Assembly: GCA_949840805.1 (NCBI GenBank)
Contig: CATKXR010000043.1
Coordinates: 1-42,149, forward strand
Length of the DNA: 42,149 nucleotides
Direction of reading: 5' to 3'
Origin: an uncultured Lachnospiraceae bacterium
GTDB taxonomy: Bacteria; Bacillota; Clostridia; Lachnospirales; Lachnospiraceae
A program made the translations under genes and the position numbers. Under the pieces are notes generated by a model. That model was not told the DNA's origin. It worked only from the letters and a program-made list of their open reading frames with translations, and did no database searches. How positions within the stretch are numbered: position 1 is the stretch's first letter; each line of letters opens with the position of its first letter. Shown piece by piece: positions 1 to 8,213 of the stretch.

Positions 1-66
1 CATCTCCGAGTCATCCGCAATCAGTATTGTCTGTCTGGGGCTTCTCTTACTATTGATCTGGCTCAC
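1..66 (-). CDS. Response regulator, N-terminal fragment (runs off the window)
   Basis: Reading the minus strand from a GTG at 66 gives 22 codons in frame to the window edge. They end in TILIADDSEM, the first beta-strand and acidic pocket (paired Asp) of a CheY-like receiver domain. A GGAG ribosome binding site lies 7-8 bases before the GTG and overlaps the TAG at 79-81 of the preceding open frame. The phosphoacceptor Asp and any output domain lie outside the window, so its target is unknown. It is downstream of rnfB on the same strand but separated by a hairpin terminator, so it is probably its own unit. Confidence 0.6.
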   Translation of the reverse strand, partial: MSQINSKRSPRQTILIADDSEM

Positions 67-78
67 TCTCCATCTCCT

Positions 79-234
79 CTAAGCAAAATATAATGTCATG
101 GGTATGTAAAACAGCATTGCTGCCACGTTTATCAGTATAGCATATTTCATGAATTGGGGCAAGTCGTTTTCGGGCATACAAAAGGCAAAAACGTTATTGC
201 TGCCGGTTATCTCAGAAGATCTGCCCGGCCCGGA
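79..234 (-). pseudogene. Possible C-terminal remnant of a membrane transporter
   Basis: An open frame on the minus strand ends at TAG 79-81, just before the response regulator. Its last 50 or so residues contain SNNVFAF followed by a hydrophobic helix (KYAILINVAAMLFYIPMTLY). This recalls the last helix of DASS/SLC13-type anion symporters, where an SNA/PNA motif precedes the final membrane segment. The only ATG (177) has no ribosome binding site, and the frame upstream runs into the rnf terminator. It may be a decayed gene end, a 32-residue membrane peptide or chance. The family resemblance is an impression, not an alignment. Confidence 0.22.
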
Positions 235-282
235 CAGCAATAGACGTAGTAAACGCAAGGAAATTGCAGGATGGCTGCAATA

Positions 283-318
283 AACAGGGAGACTGCAATA
301 AAACACAGTCTCCCTGTT
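283..318 (-). terminator. Rho-independent terminator of the rnf operon
   Basis: Perfect 12-bp inverted repeat: AACAGGGAGACT at 283-294 and its complement at 307-318, with a 12-nt loop. It starts about 20 bp after the rnfB stop. On the minus strand the stem is followed by TTTATTG, a short U-rich tail. Confidence 0.75.
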
Positions 319-338
319 CCCGTATTCTTATTTCACGA

Positions 339-1130
339 TTAAAGGATAACCTTTGCCGGGCATTTAGCCGCGCATTTGCCGCAATTGGTACACTTGCTGT
401 AATCAATGACCGCCACATTGTTATCCATATGGATGGCATCGAACTCACACTGTTTGGTACACAGCGTACATGCAATACATCCGTTGTCGCATTTGGCCTT
501 CACGTCCTTGCCCTTGTCATGGGAAGAGCACTGTACCAGATGCTCGGCGGAGTAAGGCACCAACTCGATCAGACGGTTCGGGCAGGCAGCCACACACTTG
601 CCGCATGCCACACATTTTTCCTTGTCAACCACCGCAACGCCGTCCACAATATGAATTGCGTCAAAAGCACAGGCCTTCACACAGGATCCGTATCCCATAC
701 ATCCGTAAGTACAGGCTTTCTCTCCGCCTCCCGGCACTACTGCCACCTTGGAACAATCATCAATACCAAAATAATTGTACTGGACACGAGCCTTGTCGCA
801 GGTGCCTTTACATTTTACAAAAGCAACCTTTTTCTCGGATCCTCCGCTCTCCACGCCCATGATGGCGGCGATCTTATCCGCCACGGCAGGGCCTCCTACC
901 GGGCAGGCCCCTACTGCCGCAGTGCCGGCCGCAATGGCGGCCGCAAGGCCGTCACAGCCCGGAAATCCGCAACCGCCGCAGTTGTTGCCAGGCAGCTCTG
1001 CACGGACCAGGATTTCCTTCTCATCTACTTCTACTTTAAACTGCTCACTGGCAATCCCCAGCAGCACACCGATGACTATACCGATGGCGCCGATGATGAC
1101 TGCCGCTAAAAGCAAACCTGTCATATTCAT
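339..1130 (-). CDS. rnfB: RnfB, iron-sulfur subunit of the Rnf complex
   Basis: RnfB takes electrons from reduced ferredoxin and passes them into the membrane part of the Rnf complex. Residues 4-27 form the single membrane anchor. A CGGCGFPGC motif (Cys51, 54, 59) plus Cys76 forms the first 4Fe-4S site. The C-terminal two thirds is Cys-rich with repeated ferredoxin motifs, such as CVACGKCVAACP at 173-184 and CTNCGKCAAKCP at 247-258, giving several further 4Fe-4S clusters. At 263 residues it is in the clostridial size range and longer than proteobacterial RnfB. It is the last gene of rnfCDGEAB, 15 bp after rnfA, and is followed by a terminator. Confidence 0.97.
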   Translation of the reverse strand: MNMTGLLLAAVIIGAIGIVIGVLLGIASEQFKVEVDEKEILVRAELPGNNCGGCGFPGCDGLAAAIAAGTAAVGACPVGGPAVADKIAAIMGVESGGSEKKVAFVKCKGTCDKARVQYNYFGIDDCSKVAVVPGGGEKACTYGCMGYGSCVKACAFDAIHIVDGVAVVDKEKCVACGKCVAACPNRLIELVPYSAEHLVQCSSHDKGKDVKAKCDNGCIACTLCTKQCEFDAIHMDNNVAVIDYSKCTNCGKCAAKCPAKVIL

Positions 1131-1145
1131 CTTTTATGCCACCTC

Positions 1146-1724
1146 CTATTTAATCAGGCCGGAAAAGCCCATGAATGCGATTGCCATCAGACCGGAGGTG
1201 ATCAGTACGATCGGCGACCCCTGGAAATTGAAGGGAATATCGTTGTCTTCAATGCTCTCACGGATGCTTGCCAGCAACACGATCGCCACAGTAAAGCCCA
1301 CTGCCGTACCAAAACCGTTGGCCACGCTGAAAATGAAGTTATACTCCTTCTGTACATTAGTCAGAGCGGAGCCTAGTACTGCACAGTTGGTAGTAATCAG
1401 CGGAAGGAACACTCCCAATGCCTGATACAGGGACGGCACGTTCTTTTTCAGGAACATTTCCACGAACTGCACCAGGGCTGCGATCACCAGAATAAAGGCG
1501 ATAGTCTGCAGATACGTTACGTCAAATGGCACCAGGACGAAAGAATAAATCAGGTTCGTCACAATGGAAGCAAGGACGATTACGAAAATAACCGCACCGC
1601 CCATCCCCAGAGAGGTGTCCACCTTTTTAGATACGCCCAAGAACGGGCACAAGCCCTGGAACTGGCTCAAAATAATGTTATTCACCAGAGCAGCGCCTAC
1701 AATTACTAAAATCAGTTCTTTCAT
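1146..1724 (-). CDS. rnfA: RnfA, membrane subunit of the Rnf complex
   Basis: RnfA is an integral membrane protein of the NqrE/RnfA family. With RnfE it forms the central ion-conducting pair, which shares an iron-sulfur cluster at the membrane centre. The 192-residue protein is hydrophobic throughout, with about six membrane helices. It keeps the motif SQFQGLCPFLGVS near residue 25, whose Cys is the expected cluster ligand; RnfE carries the matching Cys. It lies 15 bp after rnfE and 15 bp before rnfB, so it is co-transcribed with them. Confidence 0.97.
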   Translation of the reverse strand: MKELILVIVGAALVNNIILSQFQGLCPFLGVSKKVDTSLGMGGAVIFVIVLASIVTNLIYSFVLVPFDVTYLQTIAFILVIAALVQFVEMFLKKNVPSLYQALGVFLPLITTNCAVLGSALTNVQKEYNFIFSVANGFGTAVGFTVAIVLLASIRESIEDNDIPFNFQGSPIVLITSGLMAIAFMGFSGLIK

Positions 1725-1739
1725 CTATTCTGCGCCCTC

Positions 1740-2546
1740 CTATCCTTTCTTTTCTGCCTGGGCGGCTTTCTCTGCCGCCGCTTTCTTAGCGGCTGCAGCC
1801 TTTTCTGCCGCTGCTTTCTTGGCCGCCGCCGCTTCTGCCTCCGCCTTTGCGCGGATCTCCTCCAAAACGGCATGGTTAGCCGAACAAGCCGAACCGCTGC
1901 AGGTCATACAGTTCCCGCCGCAGGCCAGTTTGGACTGTGGCACAGAGCCATTGGTAGCTGACGGAGCCTTAAACTTGTTCTGTAAAGCGGTCAGGCCTGC
2001 CAGGACAAAAAACGCTCCGGGCGCAAGGCCAAAGATAGTGATCCTGAAATCCTCCGGAATAATGCTTATGCCAAACACGGCGCCGGCTCCTAAAATCTCA
2101 CGGACAATTGCGATACAGGTCAGGCCTACCGTGAAGCCCAGTCCCATACCGATCCCGTCAAAAGCAGACTCTAAAGGACCGTTTTTTGCCGCATATGCCT
2201 CGGCACGTCCCAGGATAATACAGTTTACCACGATCAACGGGATAAAAATACCCAAAGAACTGTACAGGCTCGGCACAAATGCCTGCAAAAGCAGCTGAAC
2301 AATCGTAACCAGGGATGCTACGATAACGATATATGCCGGAATTCTCACCCTGTCCGGAATAATCTTCCGCAGCGCGGAGATAATCAGGTTGGAAAACACC
2401 AGAACCGCTGTGGTGGACAGTCCCATGCCCACGCCGTTGACGGCCGTGGTGGTAACTGCCAGGGTCGGACACATGCCTAACATCAGCACAAAGGTCGGGT
2501 TTTCCTTGATAATGCCATTATAAATACGTTCCATACATTTATTCAT
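1740..2546 (-). CDS. rnfE: RnfE, membrane subunit with a long Cys- and Ala/Lys-rich tail
   Basis: RnfE belongs to the NqrD/RnfE family and pairs with RnfA in the membrane core; the LMLGMCPTLAV motif (Cys26) is the expected shared cluster ligand. I place the start at ATG 2546, because GGAGG at 2556-2560 gives ideal spacing, rather than at the longer frame that opens at 2600. The conserved domain ends near residue 190. A 75-residue extension follows, with four Cys (209, 213, 216, 221; C-x3-C-x2-C-x4-C) and then a helical Ala/Lys/Glu tract of about 40 residues built from AAAEKA/AAKKA units. The extension is soluble in character and could bind a metal or cluster at the membrane surface; that role is inference. 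Confidence 0.95.
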   Translation of the reverse strand: MNKCMERIYNGIIKENPTFVLMLGMCPTLAVTTTAVNGVGMGLSTTAVLVFSNLIISALRKIIPDRVRIPAYIVIVASLVTIVQLLLQAFVPSLYSSLGIFIPLIVVNCIILGRAEAYAAKNGPLESAFDGIGMGLGFTVGLTCIAIVREILGAGAVFGISIIPEDFRITIFGLAPGAFFVLAGLTALQNKFKAPSATNGSVPQSKLACGGNCMTCSGSACSANHAVLEEIRAKAEAEAAAAKKAAAEKAAAAKKAAAEKAAQAEKKG

Positions 2547-2559
2547 GACTTCCCACCTC

Positions 2560-3168
2560 CTACTGTGCCAGGCAGTTCTTTGCAAAATAAACTGCCGCAT
2601 TCACCGCGCCGGTCACTGCGTTGGAAGTGATCGTCGCACCGCTGATGGCATTGATCTCATTATCTGCAGACGCCCCGTTCTTGGTAACGGTAAAAGCATC
2701 TACATTTTTGCCTGCATACTGGTTCTTCCAGTCTGTATCGGCATTCATGCCAAGACCTGCCGTCTCGGCAAGGGTAAGAAACGCGACTCCATTAACCGTA
2801 CCGTCTGCCATAACGCCCACCGACACGGTAATCGCGCCGCCGTAACCGTCCTTGGAGGTGGTAGTAACTACATATCCCATAGGAGCGCCGGAACCATCCA
2901 GGGCAGTCGCCGCCTCGTCCACCGTCACATTTCCAAAGCCAAGGCCCCCGATCTCCCCGTTAGCAGAAGCAATCACCTCCGTCATATCATCTGCCTCAAA
3001 GGATACCGCATCGGGCAGCACCGTCCGGTACGCCTCCTCTTTGGCCGCTAAATTCGCCGCTGCAATAGGAGCCTTTGTCGCCTCGTATACTCCGCCCAGG
3101 CAGGCGCCTGCCACCAGCGTGATGGCAAACAGGATCAGGGCGTCTTTCATAAATCCGCCTTTACTCAT
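2560..3168 (-). CDS. rnfG: RnfG, flavinylated subunit of the Rnf complex
   Basis: RnfG carries covalently bound FMN on the outer face of the membrane. Residues 8-27 are the single N-terminal helix. The C-terminal FMN-binding domain ends in the flavinylation motif SGATITS, with Thr179 as the expected FMN attachment residue (transferred by an ApbE-type enzyme that is not in the window). Length of 202 residues is normal. The start overlaps the rnfD stop by 4 bp (ATGA), and its stop overlaps the region holding the rnfE ribosome binding site, so translation of the three genes is probably coupled. Confidence 0.96.
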   Translation of the reverse strand: MSKGGFMKDALILFAITLVAGACLGGVYEATKAPIAAANLAAKEEAYRTVLPDAVSFEADDMTEVIASANGEIGGLGFGNVTVDEAATALDGSGAPMGYVVTTTSKDGYGGAITVSVGVMADGTVNGVAFLTLAETAGLGMNADTDWKNQYAGKNVDAFTVTKNGASADNEINAISGATITSNAVTGAVNAAVYFAKNCLAQ

Positions 3169-4091
3169 GATTTCTTGCCCTCCTTTCCAAATGCTGTGGG
3201 AAGGGTAAACCTTTCAATCAGCGGAACCAACAGGTTGCTGATGATGATCGCATAGGAAACTCCCTCTGCGGAGCCGCCGAAAATACGGAACAGCCCGGTC
3301 AGAATACCTAATAAAACACCGAAAACAATCTGCCCTTTGGGAGTAATGGGGCTGGTCACATAGTCCGTAGCCATAAAGAAGGCTCCGAATACCAGGCCGC
3401 CGCCGCAGATATGAGCCAGCACATAGTTCATATCCTGCTTGCCGAAAATAAAGGCAAATACTGCCACGGTCAGAATATATGTAACCGGAATCCGCAGCGA
3501 GATCACCTTCCGGACCGCCAGATAAATGCCGCCGATCAAAAGCGCGATCACGGACACCTCGCCGATGGTTCCCGGAATTTTCCCGATAAACATGGCAGCC
3601 AGGTCAACAGACGCCCCTGACTTTAACTGTGCCAGAGGTGTGGCTCCGCTCCAGCCGTCCATGGCAAAGTCAGACATCTTTCCTGCAAAAGAGATCAGCA
3701 GGAAGCAGCGGCCTGCCAAAGCCGGGTTCATAAAGTTCTGCCCAATGCCGCCGTAAAGCTGCTTTACCACAATTATGGCAAAGACGCCTCCCAAAGCGGG
3801 AATCCACAAAGGAATATTGGCCGGCATATTAAGAGCCAGGATCATGCCCGTCACCGCCGCGCTCATATCGGAAACCGTCAGCGGAAGCTTCATCAATTTC
3901 TGAAATACATATTCACTCAGCACGCAGGCAGCCACCGTAACGATCAGGACCAGCAGCGCGTGAAATCCAAACTGGAATACACCAAACGCAGTTGCCGGCA
4001 GCATGGCAATGCACACATCCGTCATAATGCTCTGGGTGGTCTCACTGCTCCGAACGTGCGGGGATGCCGATACGTTTAATAATTTACTCAT
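3165..4091 (-). CDS. rnfD: RnfD, flavinylated membrane subunit of the Rnf complex
   Basis: RnfD is an NqrB/RnfD-family membrane protein with about ten helices and a covalent FMN. The start is set at ATG 4091 (MSKLLNVSASPH); the frame open to 4133 overlaps rnfC and lacks a better ribosome binding site. The motif SGATPLAQL places the FMN-bearing Thr at residue 151. The protein is 308 residues. It begins 13 bp after the rnfC stop and overlaps rnfG by 4 bp. Confidence 0.96.
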   Translation of the reverse strand: MSKLLNVSASPHVRSSETTQSIMTDVCIAMLPATAFGVFQFGFHALLVLIVTVAACVLSEYVFQKLMKLPLTVSDMSAAVTGMILALNMPANIPLWIPALGGVFAIIVVKQLYGGIGQNFMNPALAGRCFLLISFAGKMSDFAMDGWSGATPLAQLKSGASVDLAAMFIGKIPGTIGEVSVIALLIGGIYLAVRKVISLRIPVTYILTVAVFAFIFGKQDMNYVLAHICGGGLVFGAFFMATDYVTSPITPKGQIVFGVLLGILTGLFRIFGGSAEGVSYAIIISNLLVPLIERFTLPTAFGKEGKKS

Positions 4092-4104
4092 AACTTCTCC
4101 CCTC

Positions 4105-5430
4105 CTACGCTTTCTTTCTACGGTTAGCTGCAACCGTTTTTCTCATCTCTTTAAATGCCTGGGTCAGAGGACGCTTGGCCGGGCATATAAACGCACAGCT
4201 TCCGCACTCCACACACTCCATGCCGTTTAACTTTTCAAACTGCTCACAGTCTCCCTTCAGCGCCGCCTTCATCATCATCACCGGAACAATGTGGCTGGGA
4301 CACACGCTGACGCATTTCCCACATCGGATACAGGGGGTAGGCTCGTTGGCCGCCACCTCGTCTTTTGTCATGCACAAAAGCGCCGAATTGGTCTTGGTCA
4401 CAGGAATATCCAGGTCAAACAATGCCATACCCATCATGGGGCCGCCTGCAATCAGCTTCTCCGGCTCCGTCTTAAAACCGCCTGCTGCTTCAATCAGTTC
4501 CTGGAAGTTGGTTCCGATCTTTACGTTATAGTTCTGCGGATTCGCAACGGCATCACCGGTCACAGTCACAATTCTGCGCATCAGCGGCGTGGTCTTGCAC
4601 ACTGCCATGTAAATGGCAATCACCGTATCCACATTGTCTACTATACAGCCTGCGTCTGCAGGAAGCATGGAAGAATTCACCTTTCTCCCGGTGATGGCGT
4701 TGATCAGGGAACGCTCGCCGCCCTGAGGATATTTGGTCAGAAGCTCGCATACCTCGATCCTGGGTTCGTCTTTTGTGAGCTCCTGCATCTTCTTAATCGC
4801 CTCAGGCTTGTTGTTCTCAATGCCGATAACTCCCTTCGCCTTGTCAAAGAGCTGCAGTATAACCTTCAGCCCGCCTATTAACTTCTCCGGTTCCTCAAGC
4901 ATCATCCGGTAGTCGCTGGTCAGATAAGGTTCACACTCTGCGCCATTGACCAATACATACTCAATGGCATTCTCATCTTTTGGCGTCAGCTTCACATGAG
5001 TGGGAAAACCTGCACCGCCCAGGCCCACGATACCTGCCTCTTTGACGATATCGCGGATCTCCTGTTTGGAAAGCTTCGACGGATCCCTGTCGGTCCCTAA
5101 ACCTTCTACTGTCTGATACTCACCGTCATTCTCCACGATGACAGAATTGACCATCGCGCCGTTTGCCACCCGCCTTGGCTCTACAGCCTTGACGGTCCCG
5201 GATACGGAGCAGATGACATTCGCGGAAATAAATCCGCTTGCTTCGCCGATCTTCTGGCCGGCCAGCACCTTGTCGCCCTTTTTCACCAGCGGAGCCGCCG
5301 GCGCACCAATGTGCTGGGACATGGGAAACACCATATCCCCCTTGGGCATTAAGAGCTGTGTGGGCTTGTTCTCGGACAGTTCTTTTCCCTCATAAGGATG
5401 AACGCCGCCTTTAAATGTAGCCAGTCCCAT
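4105..5430 (-). CDS. rnfC: RnfC, NADH-oxidoreductase subunit of the Rnf complex
   Basis: RnfC is the peripheral subunit that binds FMN and exchanges electrons with NAD+/NADH. The region GLGGAGFPTHVK (137-147) is the Gly-rich nucleotide-binding motif, followed by NGAECEPYLTSD of the flavin site. Two C-terminal 4Fe-4S motifs are intact: Cys367/370/373/377 and Cys406/409/412/416. At 441 residues it is the normal clostridial length, without the long repetitive tail of the E. coli homologue. It is the first gene of the operon, behind the promoter at 5501-5529. Confidence 0.97.
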   Translation of the reverse strand: MGLATFKGGVHPYEGKELSENKPTQLLMPKGDMVFPMSQHIGAPAAPLVKKGDKVLAGQKIGEASGFISANVICSVSGTVKAVEPRRVANGAMVNSVIVENDGEYQTVEGLGTDRDPSKLSKQEIRDIVKEAGIVGLGGAGFPTHVKLTPKDENAIEYVLVNGAECEPYLTSDYRMMLEEPEKLIGGLKVILQLFDKAKGVIGIENNKPEAIKKMQELTKDEPRIEVCELLTKYPQGGERSLINAITGRKVNSSMLPADAGCIVDNVDTVIAIYMAVCKTTPLMRRIVTVTGDAVANPQNYNVKIGTNFQELIEAAGGFKTEPEKLIAGGPMMGMALFDLDIPVTKTNSALLCMTKDEVAANEPTPCIRCGKCVSVCPSHIVPVMMMKAALKGDCEQFEKLNGMECVECGSCAFICPAKRPLTQAFKEMRKTVAANRRKKA

Positions 5431-5469
5431 CTACTTTTACCCTCTTTCTATACATTTTCTTTCTTCTTT

Positions 5470-5492
5470 TGACAAAAAACATCATTTTGTCA
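5470..5492. promoter_or_regulatory. Inverted repeat at the rnf transcription start, possible operator
   Basis: Perfect 8-bp arms, TGACAAAA and TTTTGTCA, are separated by 7 bp. The dyad sits just downstream of the predicted -10 box of the rnf promoter, covering or adjoining the start of the transcript, where a bound repressor would block initiation. The sequence does not match the Rex consensus that I would expect for a redox-regulated operon, so the protein that binds is unknown. Confidence 0.4.
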
Positions 5493-5500
5493 TCTTGTAC

Positions 5501-5529
5501 AGTATAACATAATTAATGAAGGGTTACAA
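5501..5529 (-). promoter_or_regulatory. Promoter of rnfCDGEAB
   Basis: On the minus strand TTGTAA (-35, 5524-5529) and TATACT (-10, 5501-5506) are separated by exactly 17 bp, a good match to a housekeeping sigma-70-type promoter. Transcription should start near 5494, giving a leader of about 64 nt. Confidence 0.7.
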
Positions 5530-5877
5530 TTGGAAATTTTTCTTCTTTCGCGTATACATGATCTGAGATTTTTACCAAAAAGTATGAATCGGCAGGACAA
5601 ATAAGACCATTTTCCTGTTTATAATTTAACAGAAAGGTTCCGAAAAAAAATCAATGTGTTTCTGAAAAAAAACATATTGCAATATGCTGTTTTCGGAAAA
5701 AAACAATCGGCCCTCTTCAACTAAAATACGAGGCCCTTTTTGCAGCCATATTATAGATTCCGACTGTCAGATGCAAAAAAGCCTCGTCATTATATTGTTA
5801 AATTTTTATCTATGTTTGACATTTTGAACCGCAAAACGTTTTTAATTATTTTTACTTATAATTATTAGTTAAAACAT
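5530..5877. other. AT-rich non-coding region with dyads between the ABC operon and rnf
   Basis: No convincing gene is present. The stretch holds the ABC-operon terminator (5729-5786) and the 14-bp palindrome CATATTGCAATATG near 5678. That palindrome is flanked by poly-A runs and by CTGAAAA/TTTTCGG arms, so a longer imperfect hairpin is possible. On the minus strand the palindrome is followed by eight T residues and could be a second, weak terminator. Homopolymeric A tracts at 5645-5700 suggest intrinsically bent DNA upstream of the rnf promoter. Confidence 0.5.
5729..5786 (-). terminator. Hairpin downstream of the ABC export operon
   Basis: Arms CGAGGCCCTTTTTGCA (5729-5744) and TGCAAAAAAGCCTCG (5772-5786) pair with a single slip, enclosing a 27-nt loop. 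The structure lies about 90 bp after the last gene of the ABC operon and separates it from rnf. The T/A-rich arms make it look like a terminator, possibly working in both directions. Confidence 0.5.
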
Positions 5878-6951
5878 CTAATTAAACAATCTTAAATAAT
5901 ATCCTGGCAGAAAAAATCTTTCTACTGTACCAAACTCAGGCACATATCTTCGAATATCCAGAAAGACCGGGCAAAAGATCAGGCTTCCCACCAGAAAAAA
6001 AGGAATCAGGCTGCAGACCGTCTCCTCCCGGCGGCAAATCCGTCCGAGAATCCAGGAAAATAAAACCACTGCGCCTCCGTATCCGGCCAAAGCTGCCAGC
6101 TCATATCCCCAGTCCCTGACACAATTTCCCGTCCACAAGGATGCCATCCCTGACAGAGATGCCAGGAATACAGGCGCGGCCTGGCCTGCCAGACAACAAA
6201 AGAAACGCATTCCATAAGGAATTTTCAAAAACATCCCCTTTTTTTCATCTGCCAGGCCAATAGCCCCGCCATAAAGCCCGATCACAAACACATAGACTGC
6301 CACAATCCCGCGAACCGGGAACACGGACGGCTCTGACTGCATATTCTCTGCCTTGCCCCGGCTTCCTATAAGCTCATAAGTAAAATCAAAGGTGCTGCCG
6401 TTTTTCTTCCATTTGTCATACACGTCTCCTGCCGATTCTGCCCCGTCCCCCATTTTTTTCTCCATGTACTGGCAGAACAGCTCCCTGTCATACAGTTCAA
6501 TCATAGCGGCAAAGACCGTTTCGGAAGAAAGCTTCGCCGCAACGGTAGAAGGCGCCTGGTAAACCCGGATATTTCTCTTTAGATCTTTCTGGTTCAGACG
6601 TTCTCTCAGCCCGGCGGATATTACATATCCGCATTCCGCCCGCTTCGATGCCACTTCGTCTTTTACTTCCTGCTCTCCGGCGCAAGGATAAAACTCAAAA
6701 AGCCCGTCTCCTGCCTGACGCCCGCTCAAGGCCAGTACCAATTCCTGTTCCAGGGATTTTTCCTGATTTTTCCTGCTTCCGCCTTTTTCCGTTTCTGCAC
6801 AGACGGCTATCCTTATGCCAGAATCCTCATGTTTTTGGAGTTTTCGGATAAAAAAGGTTCCCATCGGAAGCAGCAGCAGAATCAGAACAAATGACAGCCT
6901 GCATATATGGCGCTTACAGGACAAAAAAAACCAGATTCCGATTCTTTTCAT
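5878..6951 (-). CDS. ABC-2 type transporter permease (second of pair)
   Basis: A 357-residue membrane protein with one N-terminal helix (about residues 18-34), an extracytoplasmic domain of about 185 residues and a C-terminal bundle of about five helices. This is the layout of ABC-2 export permeases. The start ATG at 6951 overlaps the stop of the preceding permease by 4 bp (ATGA), so translation is coupled; the longer frame open to 7263 only overlaps that gene. It probably pairs with the 6948-8198 permease as a heterodimer energised by the ATPase at 10110-10787. Substrate is unknown; peptides, lipids or drugs are usual for the class. Confidence 0.75.
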   Translation of the reverse strand: MKRIGIWFFLSCKRHICRLSFVLILLLLPMGTFFIRKLQKHEDSGIRIAVCAETEKGGSRKNQEKSLEQELVLALSGRQAGDGLFEFYPCAGEQEVKDEVASKRAECGYVISAGLRERLNQKDLKRNIRVYQAPSTVAAKLSSETVFAAMIELYDRELFCQYMEKKMGDGAESAGDVYDKWKKNGSTFDFTYELIGSRGKAENMQSEPSVFPVRGIVAVYVFVIGLYGGAIGLADEKKGMFLKIPYGMRFFCCLAGQAAPVFLASLSGMASLWTGNCVRDWGYELAALAGYGGAVVLFSWILGRICRREETVCSLIPFFLVGSLIFCPVFLDIRRYVPEFGTVERFFLPGYYLRLFN

Positions 6952-8198
6952 ATCCTTCTCCCCCTCTCCCGGCCTTCTGCTATTGCTGCCAGGAAAAACC
7001 CCCCGAAGAACAGAAGAAACAGCCTGCCTGTGACAAGGCCGTCCCATCCTCCGGTCAGCAGCATTTTCACCCCGTCCATCAGAATTGCCGATGGCATCAC
7101 CGGCGCTATCTTCGCAAACACTCCCGGCAAAAATACGGAAGGCAGAAATCCGCCTGCCAGAAAATGTTCGATTGTCACTGTCAAAAACAGCAGCATAATT
7201 CCGCCTAAAAGCGTCCCGGCCGCCTGATAGACAAGCACCACCAAAGCAGCCGCGGACAGGCATACCAAAAGAAAAACAGGCAAAACGGCAATTCCTCCCA
7301 AAAAATATTCTTCCAGGAATTCTTCCGCGCCAGACACTCCTGACCGTGCCGCCATTATAAAAGCTCCTCTCAGTACCAGCCCCATGACCAGGGATATAAA
7401 AACAAACAGGCTCCCCAGCCCGGCAACACGGCCCAGTACCCGGCTGACGCTTCCTATGCCTGCCAGATCCAGTTTCTGTCTCATAACCGGCTTAAAAGGC
7501 ATTAAATACCCTGACACCGGAATCGCCAGCAGCAGCAAAAACAGCACATAAGCGCTGATGCCATAAAAAACCATAACCGGCACATCTTTTGTGGCACTGA
7601 CCTGACGGTATTGGAAATAATCCTCCCTGGGAAGGCTGTATGACAGAAAAATCTGATTCAGTTCCTTCTCCAGCTCCGGGATATTCGCAGCCCTGTCTGA
7701 GGACAAATACATCTCGTTCCCCCCGTAGATTCCTGCCTGGGAAGCACCTAAGATAGAAGCTCCTGCCTGAGTAAGCTCTTTAAATATCCGGCTCTCCAGC
7801 CAGGCGTCTTCTGGCATCAGAACCCTGACAGAAGGATTTGTTCCATTCATAATTCCCTGAATCAGTCCCTCCGGCACATCCATCACCGCGCTGAGCCTGC
7901 CGTCCTGCAGCCCCTTGATCCCCTCTTCCCTCTCCATATATTGAAAATCACACATACTTTTTACACTGTCCAGGGAGCTGACCATAGAAACCATTTGCCT
8001 GGCCAAAGCATCCTCTTCTGGCAAAACCACACCCACGGCGATCCTTCCGGCCGCTGTGCCGCCATACAAGGCACGCCCTGCCAAAAGGGCAACCGCCCCT
8101 GCCAAAAACAGCAGTGCGGTCGCCCCGGCAAGCATCTGCGGAAATCTCCGAAATGCTCTCTTTAATTCTAACTTCCAAAAAACCAGGCATATTGGCAT
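6948..8198 (-). CDS. ABC-2 type transporter permease (first of pair)
   Basis: A 416-residue membrane protein. One helix near residues 22-42 is followed by an extracytoplasmic domain of about 165 residues and then five to six C-terminal helices, matching ABC-2 membrane-type permeases of the DrrB/YhgE kind. It lies 15 bp after the zinc-ribbon gene and overlaps the next permease by 4 bp. The family moves substrates outward. The two permeases share architecture but little obvious sequence, which suggests a heterodimeric channel. Confidence 0.8.
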   Translation of the reverse strand: MPICLVFWKLELKRAFRRFPQMLAGATALLFLAGAVALLAGRALYGGTAAGRIAVGVVLPEEDALARQMVSMVSSLDSVKSMCDFQYMEREEGIKGLQDGRLSAVMDVPEGLIQGIMNGTNPSVRVLMPEDAWLESRIFKELTQAGASILGASQAGIYGGNEMYLSSDRAANIPELEKELNQIFLSYSLPREDYFQYRQVSATKDVPVMVFYGISAYVLFLLLLAIPVSGYLMPFKPVMRQKLDLAGIGSVSRVLGRVAGLGSLFVFISLVMGLVLRGAFIMAARSGVSGAEEFLEEYFLGGIAVLPVFLLVCLSAAALVVLVYQAAGTLLGGIMLLFLTVTIEHFLAGGFLPSVFLPGVFAKIAPVMPSAILMDGVKMLLTGGWDGLVTGRLFLLFFGGFFLAAIAEGRERGRRI

Positions 8199-8213
8199 AT
8201 AAAACTTCCTCCG

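Noticed and set aside
264..1109. Plus-strand open frame of 281 codons opposite rnfB
   Set aside because: It is the mirror of a well-conserved rnfB and has no family features of its own.
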